DNA of 63,801 bases from Paraburkholderia bannensis NBRC 103871. GTDB taxonomy: Bacteria; Pseudomonadota; Gammaproteobacteria; Burkholderiales; Burkholderiaceae. The first letter of the stretch is position 1, and the number at the start of each line of letters is the position of its first letter. Of this stretch, positions 27,362 through 36,390 are shown one piece after another. The notes under the pieces are model-generated. The model did not search any database, had not been told where the DNA came from, and saw only the letters and a program-made list of their open reading frames with translations. Location: NCBI RefSeq assembly GCF_000685015.1, contig NZ_BAYA01000036.1, positions 1 to 63,801 of the forward strand, read 5' to 3'. A program made the position numbers and the translations under genes.

Positions 27362-28615
27362 TCAATGTCCGGTCAGGAGCCGGCTGCCGAGCGCCAGGAC
27401 AAGCGCGGGAAGCATGACGACGACGCCGACCTTCAGGAACTGCATGAAGCTCACTTCCTCGCCTTCCCGTCGAATCGAGGAGAGCCAGAGGATCGTCGCG
27501 AGCGAGCCGGTGATCGAAAGATTCGGGCCAAGGTCCACGCCGATCAGCAGAGCGTCGATGACGCGCTCAGGACTGTGCGCCTGCAAAGCGGTCGCGCTGG
27601 CGATCAGTCCGGCAGGCAGATTGTTGATCGCATTGCTTCCGAACGCGATGACGAGACCGGAAGCGGCCGCCGTCATTGGCTGATTCTGTTGGCTTGCCTG
27701 CCGCAGAAACGCCGAGAGCTCGCGGATGACACCGGTATGATCGAGCACTTCGACTAGCACGAAGAGGCCCGCGACGAGCGGCAACGCGCTCCACGATATT
27801 TCGCTGACCAACTCCACGGGTGACTGGCGCTCCTTGATCAGTACAACCACCGCCGTGAGGATGCCGAGAATCGCAGTGGGCAGGCCGAGTTGCAGATCGA
27901 ACGCCGAGACGACCAGCAGTGCGATCGCAGTCACGCCCGTGCTCGCCAGCGTCAGTTTGCCGTTCGTGCTGAGTGGTTCGACCAACAGGTCGCGCGCGCA
28001 GGTATCGCCGAGATTTGCACGCTGCGTCCAGCGCAACATCAAGAAAGTGGCGACGATCGACAACACCGAAGGCAGGGCGAAGCGCGCGACCCAAAGACCG
28101 AGCGCCGGTGTGTGGTTCGCATAGAGCACGAGATTCGCGGGGTTCGAGATCGGCAGGACGAAGCTCGCCGCATTCGCGATGAACGCGCAGACGTAGAGCA
28201 GGGGAAGCGGCTTCGTTTGCGCTTTTCTGGCGGCAGCAAACACTGCGGGCGTGAGGACGACAGCGGCTGCGTCGTTCGACAGAAAGGTCGTCACGACGAC
28301 GCCAACGAGATAGATCAGCAGAAAGAGCTTGCGAGGCGATCCCTTCGCAAAATTGACGGCGTGCACCGCCACCCAGTCGAACAAGCCTTCACGACGACCC
28401 AGTTCCGAAAGCAACATCATGCCTATAAGGAACAGATAAACGTCCGTGCCCTTGCCGACCGCTTGCCACGCAAGATGGGCTGGAAGCAGCCCGAGTGCTA
28501 CGAGCATCACGGCGCCGGCCACGGCCCAGATCGCTTCGGGCCAGCGAAACGGCCGCAAGATGACGCCGGCAGTTGCGGCGAGCGCAATGCCCCATGAGAG
28601 AAAAATCGGATTCAT
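27362..28615 (-). CDS. ArsB-like anion/proton transporter (last gene of sigma-54 operon)
   Basis: 417 residues from the ATG at 28615 (overlaps the upstream stop by four bases, ATGA; a longer open frame reaches back into the MFS gene). About 11-12 membrane segments. FLSNDAAAVVLTPAVFAAAR and FVLPISNPANLVLYAN are the two signature loops of the ArsB/SLC13 ion-transporter superfamily. The ligand cannot be read from sequence. No arsR or arsC is nearby, so arsenite export is only one option. It is coupled to the MFS exporter. Confidence 0.85.
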   Translation of the reverse strand: MNPIFLSWGIALAATAGVILRPFRWPEAIWAVAGAVMLVALGLLPAHLAWQAVGKGTDVYLFLIGMMLLSELGRREGLFDWVAVHAVNFAKGSPRKLFLLIYLVGVVVTTFLSNDAAAVVLTPAVFAAARKAQTKPLPLLYVCAFIANAASFVLPISNPANLVLYANHTPALGLWVARFALPSVLSIVATFLMLRWTQRANLGDTCARDLLVEPLSTNGKLTLASTGVTAIALLVVSAFDLQLGLPTAILGILTAVVVLIKERQSPVELVSEISWSALPLVAGLFVLVEVLDHTGVIRELSAFLRQASQQNQPMTAAASGLVIAFGSNAINNLPAGLIASATALQAHSPERVIDALLIGVDLGPNLSITGSLATILWLSSIRREGEEVSFMQFLKVGVVVMLPALVLALGSRLLTGH

Positions 28616-29856
28616 GTCGCCAGAGGGGAATCGTTGTTGATGCCGCGGTTGATGCCGCAAGCTTTTTTTAGCATGGTGCCGAAGAGCAGCCACAGCGCCA
28701 GTGATCCGGTCGACACAGCGCCCAGCACGAGAAAAGCAGTCGCGTAGCCAAAGTGCTGGGCGAGCACGCCGCCGAGCGCTGGACTCAACGCTGCGCCGAT
28801 TCCCTGCACGGTCATGACCACGCCCTGCCCGACATTCACCCGTCCCGTACCCTGCAACAGACGCACGACCAGCCCAGGCACCGCGACGCTCTGCAAGCCC
28901 GCGCCGATGCCGTCGAGCGCCTGCACCGGCCACACGCCCCACGCGGTGATGAACATTGCGGCGGTCATGCCACGCAGCGGCAGCGCGAGGAAAGTGATCA
29001 GAATCACACCCCAGTAACCGATGCGCTGAATCAGGCGGCTCGCAAAGCAGGCCGCGACGACCATCACGAGTTGCGCGACCACGATGGTCTGCGCGGTAAA
29101 GGCGCTCGGATCGCCCTGATGCTCGGCGACGACCGCAATGCCGTAGAGCGGCAGCATCGCCGCATTGCCCAGATGGAACATCGCGAGCGATGCGGCGACC
29201 AGCAGCAAGGGCCGGCAGGTCAGCAATACGCGAAAGCCGCTCGCATGCTCATGCTCGGGGGTCGACGCGCCCGACGTTGATGCTCCGAGACCGCGTGCGC
29301 TGTCGTGGTCGATCGCGTCTCGCCGGATCAGCAGCGTCGAGATGACCGTGAGGATGCCGAACACGGCGGCCAGCACGAACACCGCGCCGAATCCGTAGCG
29401 CCATCCGAGCCAGCCCGACAGCGCCGCGCCGACCACGTTGCCCGCGTGATTGGCCACCTGATTGCGGCCGAACTGCCGGTCGAACCCCTTCGCACGCACG
29501 ATTCCAAGCGTCACGCCGGCAACGGCGGGACCCAGCGCGGCCCCCGTCACGGCGGTGAGGATCTGCGACGCCGCCACCATCCAGTAACTATGCGATACCC
29601 ACAGCACGAGCGATGCAAGCGTCGTCAACACCCCCGCGATGACAATAATGCCGCGCTTGTGATGCGTGGCATCGACGAGAGCGCCTGCCGGAGAAGTCGC
29701 GAGCATGCCTGCGATACCGCCCAAGGTCATTACCGTGCCGATCGCCTCGGGATGCCAGCCATGCGCCTGAAGAAAGACGCCAAGGAATGGCCCGATGCCC
29801 GCCTGCACATCGGCCATGAAGAAGTTCAGTCCTTCGAGCGCGTACTGAGGGTTCAT
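28612..29856 (-). CDS. MFS transporter
   Basis: 414 residues, 12 hydrophobic segments in two halves separated by a charged loop (ASTPEHEHASG, about 200). The N-terminal pattern LNFFMADVQAGIGPFLGVFL is typical of a subfamily found beside metal or stress genes. It starts 12 bases after the metallophosphoesterase stop and overlaps the ArsB-like gene, so it sits in the middle of a compact operon. Export of a small molecule across the inner membrane is likely; the substrate is unknown. Confidence 0.88.
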   Translation of the reverse strand: MNPQYALEGLNFFMADVQAGIGPFLGVFLQAHGWHPEAIGTVMTLGGIAGMLATSPAGALVDATHHKRGIIVIAGVLTTLASLVLWVSHSYWMVAASQILTAVTGAALGPAVAGVTLGIVRAKGFDRQFGRNQVANHAGNVVGAALSGWLGWRYGFGAVFVLAAVFGILTVISTLLIRRDAIDHDSARGLGASTSGASTPEHEHASGFRVLLTCRPLLLVAASLAMFHLGNAAMLPLYGIAVVAEHQGDPSAFTAQTIVVAQLVMVVAACFASRLIQRIGYWGVILITFLALPLRGMTAAMFITAWGVWPVQALDGIGAGLQSVAVPGLVVRLLQGTGRVNVGQGVVMTVQGIGAALSPALGGVLAQHFGYATAFLVLGAVSTGSLALWLLFGTMLKKACGINRGINNDSPLAT

Positions 29857-29868
29857 GGCTCACCCGTC

Positions 29869-30984
29869 TCACCAATGGCGTCCATTCTTGTTGGGCCCGA
29901 ACTGCGAGCCGACGATGCCGTGCTCCGCCCACGCTTCGACTGCATGCGCATCGATGCCGAGCGCCGAGTGATGCTTGAGGTGCTTGTCCGCGTGGCCCGC
30001 TGCCGACAGTGCGATGGAATCTTCGCCGCTTCGCCCGTCGGCGGTGCGGGCGGTCACCGTCAACGGCAGCCGATCATTCGCGGTGGCAGCAGGCAAAGGC
30101 GCTTGCCATATTCCGGCTTCGTCCGCGCTCCGGGCAAACGTGATCGGAATGCCGTCGAGACTGCCGGTGATCGATACAACATCGTCATCGGACACCAGCA
30201 CGCGCACACATTTCTCGTCCGATGGCCTCGGCACCGACCGACTGCGATGCAGCCGCCAGTCGGCCGGACGCGTGATCATGACGAACGGCCACGCGGCATC
30301 GAATGGGTGAAATTTCCAGCTCACGGCCCCGCCGTCCACCGCTACCACCGAGAACCCGGGCCGACCGTTGTCTTCTTCGATCTGTCCGGTGGAACGGGTC
30401 GATGCGTAGATCACCCAGCCGTCGTTGAGCAACTCGTTGTAGTGCGTGTGGCCGGTGTCGACCATGGCGACGTTGGCGCGGGCGAATGCGTACGCCAGCG
30501 CTTGCCCATCGGCAATATCGCCCGGATAGGCGTGCATGAACACGACGGGCGGCTCACGATCCCGCAAGGACGACGCGAGTTCCGATTCGAGCCACTGATG
30601 GTCCGCGTCCGACAGCCTGAAGTCAGGACCGCCGCGCCCCGCCGATACGACATCCAGAAAAAAGCATCGGTGGCCGTAGATGAGGCGCGACATCCGCAAC
30701 TGAGCTTTCGCAAAGGCGTTGAACGCGTCGAGGTTGCGCGGCTCGTAGTCGTGGTCACCGGGAATCGCATGGAGCGGCAGCTTCAACGCCGACACTTCAC
30801 CGGCGATCCGACGATACTGCTCGGGCGTTCCGTTGTTCGCGTTGTCGCCCGGCAGGAAAGCGAAATCGACACGGTCCGACAAATGGCGATTGACCAGCCC
30901 GATCATCGACTTCAGATGGTCGAGGCTTTCATAGCCGTCGTCGTTCGACGCATGGAGGTCGCCGAAGTGTACCCAGCTCAACAT
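29869..30984 (-). CDS. Calcineurin-type metallophosphoesterase
   Basis: 371 residues from the ATG at 30984. All phosphoesterase motifs are present: HFGDLHASND (D-x-H), FLPGDNANNG (GDxxN), IPGDHDYEPR (GDH), VVFMHAYPGD (H) and VDTGHTHYNEL (GHTH). It has a C-terminal beta-rich extension (about 230-371). It has no signal peptide, so it is cytosolic. Such enzymes hydrolyse phosphodiesters or phosphomonoesters; the substrate is unknown. Spacing is 31 bases after the upstream gene. Confidence 0.88.
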   Translation of the reverse strand: MLSWVHFGDLHASNDDGYESLDHLKSMIGLVNRHLSDRVDFAFLPGDNANNGTPEQYRRIAGEVSALKLPLHAIPGDHDYEPRNLDAFNAFAKAQLRMSRLIYGHRCFFLDVVSAGRGGPDFRLSDADHQWLESELASSLRDREPPVVFMHAYPGDIADGQALAYAFARANVAMVDTGHTHYNELLNDGWVIYASTRSTGQIEEDNGRPGFSVVAVDGGAVSWKFHPFDAAWPFVMITRPADWRLHRSRSVPRPSDEKCVRVLVSDDDVVSITGSLDGIPITFARSADEAGIWQAPLPAATANDRLPLTVTARTADGRSGEDSIALSAAGHADKHLKHHSALGIDAHAVEAWAEHGIVGSQFGPNKNGRHW

Positions 30985-31015
30985 GACACTCGCTCCATAG
31001 TGAAATGCAGGCTCG

Positions 31016-31567
31016 TCAGGCTGCCTGCGATGCATCGACGAGTTCGGCTATTTCGTCGACCTCGATCGTGCGACCGTGCCGGTTCCTGACGCCGTGGCCC
31101 CAGGCGTGAACGTGTGCGCCCGGCGTCAGGTAGTCGGCCAGTTCGGCGGCAGCGTGAGGCGGCATGCGCAACGATGTGCCATCGTCCAGCAGCGCCCCGC
31201 GCAGTTCGCCTTTCGGGCCGAAGAGCGAAAGCACCACTTCCCCGGATGCATCCATTGGCTTGCGTTCGACATCCGGCTTGTGGTGCGTTTCGCCGTTGAG
31301 ATGCGGACCTTCGTCGAGAACTACGAGACCGCTCCGGGTAGTCAGTGACACGGCAGCGATCATGTCGGCATCGCGAGGCTTGACGCCGCGCACGCGAACG
31401 ATATCGCCGGGCGCGACGTGACGCGCGAGTTGCTTCGACAGATGCGGAGGAAAGTGAACCTGACGCGCGCCGATGACGAGGCCGTCGATTTCACCGTGTG
31501 GGTTCAGTAGAAAGCGTGTGACCTTGCCACGTGTCTCCGGAAGGCTTGTTGGGTCGATCCAATGCAT
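31016..31567 (-). CDS. Cytosolic protein with two copies of an OB-like domain
   Basis: 183 residues; AAAGGACAAAG before the ATG. Two internally similar units: GKVTRFLLNPHGEIDGLVIG with VHFPPHLSKQLARHV (residues 14-75), and GEVVLSLFGPKGELRGALLD with LRMPPHAAAELADYL (residues 108-165). Each reads as a small beta-barrel with a nucleic-acid/ligand-like PPH loop. It has no signal peptide. The same unit occurs twice in the secreted neighbour (31596-32312), so the two are paralogs. The OB-fold label is inference from the strand pattern. Confidence 0.75.
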   Translation of the reverse strand: MHWIDPTSLPETRGKVTRFLLNPHGEIDGLVIGARQVHFPPHLSKQLARHVAPGDIVRVRGVKPRDADMIAAVSLTTRSGLVVLDEGPHLNGETHHKPDVERKPMDASGEVVLSLFGPKGELRGALLDDGTSLRMPPHAAAELADYLTPGAHVHAWGHGVRNRHGRTIEVDEIAELVDASQAA

Positions 31568-31595
31568 GTTCTTTGTCCTTTATGAAAGTGCCGAC

Positions 31596-32312
31596 TTAAG
31601 GCATCGGCGTGTTGCGATCGTAGAGTGGAGTGAGGTTGCCCGGCGAGCCGAAAGCCGTCGCCTGGAGCGCGGTGCCGTATTGATTTCGTGTGCCATAGCC
31701 TTGCGCCGATACGGTCGCGCCCTTGCGCATGAGCGTCGCAAACTGTTGAGCCACGGGCGGCGTGAGTTTGATGACCGTGCCGTCGGAGAGGATCACGCCA
31801 TCGGGTTCGCCGCGCGGCGCGGTCGTGACGTGCGCCACCTGTCCTTGCGCGCTCAGACGCGAGAGTCCTGCTCCGCGCTCGCCGCTCGGCATCGGCGGTG
31901 TGCCAGGCATCGACGGTTCGTCGATCACTTGCCGGCCGGTTTGCGTATCGGTGATGCGCTGCGCCGCGAAGCTGCCGCCTTCATCGCGCCTGCCGCTCAC
32001 TTGAACAAGATCGCCGCGACGAACTGCCGCCGTCAGTTGCGCGCTCATATGCGGCGGAAAATGCACGAGGGTGCCGTCGTCGGTCATGAATCCATCGACG
32101 TCGCCATCCGGATTGGTGAGAAAGCGCGCGACCTTGCCTTGCGCGGTTTCGACCGGAGCCGCGTCGGCAGGCGGAGGTACTTCGGCGACGGGAGACGGGG
32201 GGGCCGATGTTGCAGCGGGCTGAGGTTGAGTTTGTGCCGCACAGGCGGCGCTCGCGGTGAGCACCGCGGCGAACACGGCGATTCGCCAGCTGGGATATCG
32301 GGTCGATTGCAT
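31596..32312 (-). CDS. Secreted protein with paralogous OB-like repeats, operon leader
   Basis: 238 residues. A signal peptide (RIAVFAAVLTASAACAAQT; ASAAC could also be a lipobox) is followed by a Pro-rich linker and two repeats: GKVARFLTNPDGDVDGFMTD / LVHFPPHMSAQL (about 60-100) and GQVAHVTTAPRGEPDGVILS / IKLTPPVAQQFA (about 155-195). It is likely periplasmic. An excellent AAAAGGAGTG ribosome site sits before the ATG, and the sigma-54 promoter is 33 bases upstream of the start. It is the first gene of the five-gene unit that runs to 27362. Confidence 0.78.
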   Translation of the reverse strand: MQSTRYPSWRIAVFAAVLTASAACAAQTQPQPAATSAPPSPVAEVPPPADAAPVETAQGKVARFLTNPDGDVDGFMTDDGTLVHFPPHMSAQLTAAVRRGDLVQVSGRRDEGGSFAAQRITDTQTGRQVIDEPSMPGTPPMPSGERGAGLSRLSAQGQVAHVTTAPRGEPDGVILSDGTVIKLTPPVAQQFATLMRKGATVSAQGYGTRNQYGTALQATAFGSPGNLTPLYDRNTPMP

Positions 32313-32344
32313 GATTCACTCCTTTTGCGTAGCGAGGAATCATT

Positions 32345-32360
32345 TGCAAGAGCTATGCCA
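32345..32360 (-). promoter_or_regulatory. Sigma-54 (RpoN) promoter
   Basis: The reverse strand reads TGGCATAGCTCTTGCA, close to the consensus TGGCACG-N4-TTGCA: GG at -24 and GC at -12 with exactly ten bases between. It faces the five-gene operon starting at 32312; transcription would begin near 32333. The neighbouring upstream gene encodes an NtrC-class activator with GAFTGA, the protein class required by sigma-54. Confidence 0.8.
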
Positions 32361-32411
32361 TTCGTGAAACGCCGGTGGCTCAACGCGTTATCAGATCAAG
32401 CCGTGTGGAAG

Positions 32412-32450
32412 TGTCAGGGAACCCGACAGCATATGTCCGGTTCGTTGACG
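32412..32450. promoter_or_regulatory. Two candidate activator sites TGTC-N9-GAC(A/G)
   Basis: 32412-32428 is TGTC-N9-GACA and 32434-32450 is TGTC-N9-GACG. Their centres are 22 bp apart (two helical turns) and about 87 and 109 bp upstream of the predicted start, the normal place for an NtrC-type enhancer. It is probably bound by the regulator encoded at 32460-33830. Confidence 0.55.
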
Positions 32451-32459
32451 GTGTCGGCC

Positions 32460-33830
32460 TTACGTGGAAGCCTCTGACAAACCCAGCACCGACATGCGCG
32501 TGTAAAGGGACTGGCGGCTGATGCCAAGCCGCCGCGCCGCCTCGGCGCGATTGCCGCCCGATGCTGACAGCGCATGAACGATCAGCGCGCGCTCCAGTTG
32601 TGCCACCGCTTGTGGCAGGGGAAGGTCGAGCAGCGCCGGAGGAATCGCATCATCCGCGCTATCTCGGGTCGTGGTCAGAAACGCGAAGTCATCGCGCGTC
32701 AGTACCTGAGCGGGAGCGAGCGCGCTTGCCCGCTCGATCGCATTGGCCAGCTCGCGGACATTGCCCGGCCAGGTGAAGGTCGCTAGCAGGCGCTGTGCAT
32801 CGGCTGAAAGATGTTTGCGCGGGATCCCGGCCGGTGCGCCCGCAAGGAAGTGCTCGGCGAGCGGCAGGATATCGGTCACGCGCTCGCGCAACGGCGGCAG
32901 ATGCAGCGGAATTACATTCAGGCGAAACAGCAGGTCCCGGCGGAACGTGCCCGCCTCGACCATCGCAGCGAGATCGCGATGCGTGGCGGCGACCACGCGC
33001 ACATCGACCGTAACGATCCGGTTCGTGCCCAGCGGTGTGAATTGCCGCTCCTGAAGCACGCGCAGGAGCTTGGCTTGCATGGGAAGCGGCATGTCGCCTA
33101 CTTCGTCGAGAAAGAACGTGCCGCCATGCGCTTCTTCGACGCGCCCTCGCCTGTCGCTCTGTGCGCCCGTGAATGCGCCTTTGCCGTGCCCAAAGAGTTC
33201 GCTTTCGAGCAGCTCGTCGGGAATGGCCGCACAGTTCACCGCGACAAACGGACCGCTCGCGCGCGCCGACGCACGGTGTAGTACGCGCGCTGCGATTTCC
33301 TTGCCGGTTCCCGTTTCGCCGGTAATCAGCACCGTCGAATTTCCGACAGCCGCGCGGCCGAGGCGCTTCTGCACCTCACGCATGGCCTCGCTCACCCCGA
33401 GCAGTTGCGGTTCATCGGATCGAGCCTCGTCGACGAACACGCGCGTAGCGGGCGTGTCGACCCGGGCCGACAGAATGCGCGTGAGCAGCGCCGCAATCTC
33501 GTCTCGTCCGACCGGCTTGGTGAGGTGCTCGAAAGCGCCCAGCCGCATCGCACCGATGGTATTGTCGCTCGTCGCGTGCGCGGTGAGCATCACGACCGGC
33601 ACAGTCAGTAGCCCCGGCGTCTTGCGCAGCGTTTCCAACACGACGAGGCCATCCGCGCCTGGCAAGCGGAAGTCGAGAAAGATGCAGTCGGGTGCAGGAC
33701 ACTCGCGCAACTGCTCAAACGCATCGTCGCCTGAGCGGGCTTCGGACGGCGAATAGCCGAGGTCCTGCACGGTTTCCGCGAGGCCTTCGCGGAACGCGTC
33801 GTCATCGTCGATGATCAGGATGGTCGCCAT
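32460..33830 (-). CDS. NtrC-class sigma-54 response regulator
   Basis: 456 residues. Receiver (FLDFRLPGADG, phospho-acceptor Asp near 53; LTAHA; K in LTKPV), AAA+ domain (ITGETGTGKEIAARVLHR Walker A, ELFGHGKGAFTGAQ with the sigma-54-contacting GAFTGA loop, GGTFFLDEVGDM Walker B), Fis-type HTH at the end (NRAEAARRLGISRQSLYTRM). It overlaps the kinase gene. It activates sigma-54 promoters, most plausibly the one at 32345-32360 just downstream. Confidence 0.95.
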   Translation of the reverse strand: MATILIIDDDDAFREGLAETVQDLGYSPSEARSGDDAFEQLRECPAPDCIFLDFRLPGADGLVVLETLRKTPGLLTVPVVMLTAHATSDNTIGAMRLGAFEHLTKPVGRDEIAALLTRILSARVDTPATRVFVDEARSDEPQLLGVSEAMREVQKRLGRAAVGNSTVLITGETGTGKEIAARVLHRASARASGPFVAVNCAAIPDELLESELFGHGKGAFTGAQSDRRGRVEEAHGGTFFLDEVGDMPLPMQAKLLRVLQERQFTPLGTNRIVTVDVRVVAATHRDLAAMVEAGTFRRDLLFRLNVIPLHLPPLRERVTDILPLAEHFLAGAPAGIPRKHLSADAQRLLATFTWPGNVRELANAIERASALAPAQVLTRDDFAFLTTTRDSADDAIPPALLDLPLPQAVAQLERALIVHALSASGGNRAEAARRLGISRQSLYTRMSVLGLSEAST

Positions 33831-35299
33831 GGCAAGTCGATCACAAAGCGTGTCAAGTTCGAATCTTCCGCAAGGTAAGCACGGCCTCCGTGCGCCGACG
33901 CAATTTCACGCACGACGGCGAGACCGAGACCCGATCCGTCGGGGCGGCCCGTCACGAACGGCTCGAAGATCCGCTCGCGTTCGACGGGGCTTACGCCGGG
34001 CCCATTATCGATGACTTCCAGTCTGAGGCGCTCACCGTCTTCCGCAGCAGTGCCGTACGTGCGAACCGTCACTCTTCCGCCTGACGGCGTGTGCCTGAGC
34101 GCGTTCACGAGCAGGTTGTCGAGCGCCCGCGCCATCTGCGCGGGATCGAAAGCCGGCTGCGTCGGGCTTGGTGCGACTTCCGCGCCGAGCGTGACATGCC
34201 TGCCTTCGGCGCGCGATTCATGCATATGAACTATATCGTCCAGCCACGCGCGCAGATCGACCTCGCGCGCGTGGACCGTCACGGATTGCGTCAGTGCAAG
34301 CAGGCTCGTCACCTGCAACTCGATGCGTCCTACTTGCTCGATGATTGTCCTCAAGGCGGCCTCGCGGCGTGCACCGTCACCCGCGAGCGCATTCTCCGCC
34401 TTGAGTCGCATCGCGCCCGCCGGATTGCGAATCTCATGCGCGATTTGCGCCGCCATCTTCCCCAATGTGCTGAATCGCTCGGCCTGCGCGAGTTGACGGT
34501 TCAGCGCGTCGGTATCGTGCTTGAGTTGCTCGGTCCGCTCGCCATAGCGGTTGAGCGCGTCGACGATCGGGTCGAGATCGCGCTCGCCGAAGCGCGCGAG
34601 CTGCTTACCCTGCTCGAATCCGCCGTCCGGAGCAAGCGCGTGTTCCAGCCGTGTGAGGTTCTGACGCCATCGCTTGAGCGTCAGCGCCAGAAATAGCGCA
34701 AGCACGACTATGACGGCGAGCACGCCCGCCAGAATCGCGGTGGCGCGCTCGCCGTAGGGTCCAAGCGGCGGGCGGGCGCGCGTGAGCGTCCATGCGAGCA
34801 GATCAGCGTGACGCGAGACCGGACAGGCGACCGCGAGCACGGCGTCCGTTCCGCTCGACACGATTTCGGCCTGCAACTGTCGGGCACTCACAGCGCTTTT
34901 CAGCGCGCGAAGAATAAGTGGTGTCTCGGCTTCTGGAATATCGCGTTTGACGCCGCTGCCTCCGTAGGTAGGAAATGCGTACGCAATGAAGCCATTGGGC
35001 GCCTTCGAAGGCGGGGCGCTGGTCCAGAAGCCGCCTTCGACGCCATCGGTCTGAATCAGCACCAGATCAAGCACCGCGTGCATCAGGTCGGTGTTGGTTT
35101 CGCCCGAGCGCTGCATCGACAGGTCATAGCGCGATGCTACCGCGGTGCAAGCGGCCACCGCCTGCTGCTTTGCGGCGATGACGCGCTCGCTCAGCGCCGA
35201 CGACAACATAAGCCATATCGCGACGCTCAACAGACCGCACAGCACGGCGATGAGAATCCAGAGCGTAAGGAGCTGAGTGGAAAACGACGGTCTTGGCAT
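33815..35299 (-). CDS. Membrane sensor histidine kinase
   Basis: 494 residues from the ATG at 35299; an earlier ATG at 35380 is possible, and neither start has a strong ribosome site. TM1 at about 9-32 (LLTLWILIAVLCGLLSVAIW) and TM2 at about 185-207 flank a periplasmic sensor region of about 150 residues. Then HisKA with H in AAQIAHEIRNPAGAM, N-box LDNLLVNALRHTP, G1 IDNGPGVSP and G2 SGLGLAVVREI. It overlaps the regulator gene by 16 bases, so the two form one two-component system. The stimulus is unknown. Confidence 0.92.
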   Translation of the reverse strand: MPRPSFSTQLLTLWILIAVLCGLLSVAIWLMLSSALSERVIAAKQQAVAACTAVASRYDLSMQRSGETNTDLMHAVLDLVLIQTDGVEGGFWTSAPPSKAPNGFIAYAFPTYGGSGVKRDIPEAETPLILRALKSAVSARQLQAEIVSSGTDAVLAVACPVSRHADLLAWTLTRARPPLGPYGERATAILAGVLAVIVVLALFLALTLKRWRQNLTRLEHALAPDGGFEQGKQLARFGERDLDPIVDALNRYGERTEQLKHDTDALNRQLAQAERFSTLGKMAAQIAHEIRNPAGAMRLKAENALAGDGARREAALRTIIEQVGRIELQVTSLLALTQSVTVHAREVDLRAWLDDIVHMHESRAEGRHVTLGAEVAPSPTQPAFDPAQMARALDNLLVNALRHTPSGGRVTVRTYGTAAEDGERLRLEVIDNGPGVSPVERERIFEPFVTGRPDGSGLGLAVVREIASAHGGRAYLAEDSNLTRFVIDLPWRPS

Positions 35300-35479
35300 A
35301 ACTGCATCATGTGCAAACGGAGGTGGCCAACTGTGGAGCAAGTCCTTTGCCAAGCGCGGCGCATCGAAGTCGGGGAGCATGTTATGGCCGGTTGCTGCGG
35401 GGAAGCCTACGTCCCGACGCACGGACAATGAAGCGCGCAAATAGCCGCACATGGCTGAGACGGAATGGACACCGCCCAC

Positions 35480-36380
35480 CTCCGATCACGAGCGAAGCTG
35501 CGTGTGCGGTGGTCGATGTATGCCGAGCCGTTGTCCGATGCCATTCGATGGTCTGCGTAGCCTGCGTGGTGCCGGCTTGACGGCAGCCAGCATCACGTTG
35601 CGCACCACATCACCACTATGGCCGCCAGTCGTCGCCGCACAGCTAATGGCTTCCCGGTCTCAGCAGTCCAGCGCGAACGTGATGCGCAGCGGCGTACCAT
35701 CGTCGCACCGGAACTCAAAGCCATCGGAGCACCAGCGGGTGTTGCTACAGTCAACAGCCACGCGACCATCATGCCGTCGACTGTCTCGTCGCACTCCGGG
35801 GCTCCGCAGCAGCAACTGATGCTCACGCATACCCGATACACACGCTTGTGATCGACGCACGGCGCGCTGGTCTATTCTCGACTTCGGCACAGCAATGCCC
35901 AGATGCGTCAGTAGCCGTTGCCAACTGAGCGAGCGAACCCGTTTGGCTGCTACACCAGAGCGCGCCACGCCGAAAACTTCGCAGACCGTTTTCAAAGGTC
36001 GTCCCCCGGCAGCAAGGGCGAGCGCGCAATCAGGTTTTTTGAGCGGCCCCAATCCACACCTTCTTTCAGGATTTCGACTTCCATCGTTTTTTCCCGAGTA
36101 GTCGTTGCAGCTTCTTGATTTCCGTGATGGCCGTCGCCAACTCGGATGCGGGCACAACAGATTCACCTACCTTCACCGCTGCCAGACTGCCTTCTTGGTA
36201 TTGCTTGCGCCAGCCGAACACCTGGTTGGCATTCACGCCGTCCCGACGCGCCACCGCTGACGGACGCTCCCGGCTCGCGTGTTTCCTGCACTGAGGCAAC
36301 TTTTTCCTGCGCGGTGCGCCGGCGACGGCGCTCCGGCTCGGTCAGAATTTCGATTGATTCCACGTAATGACTAGGCGTCC
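35480..36380 (-). pseudogene. IS3-family (IS2-group) transposase remnant, OrfA and OrfB
   Basis: OrfA: VESIEILTEPERRRRRTAQE and, in a shifted frame, GVNANQVFGWRKQYQEGSLA and ELATAITEIKKLQRLLGKK. OrfB follows: DCALALAAGGRPLKTVCEVF and GRVAVDCSNTRWCSDGFEFR, then, after further shifts, DVVRNVMLAA and (DNGSAYIDHRT-like) sequence to about 35480. Several frameshifts and the loss of the catalytic C-terminus make it inactive. It lies directly upstream of the sensor kinase gene and could have altered its promoter. Confidence 0.8.
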
Positions 36381-36390
36381 TATTATGCAC

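Noticed and set aside
27362..28615. Arsenic resistance operon
   Set aside because: No ArsR, ArsC or ArsA; the transporter family covers many ions.
29305..31089. Forward-strand frame of 594 codons
   Set aside because: Antisense to the MFS and metallophosphoesterase genes, whose motifs are complete.
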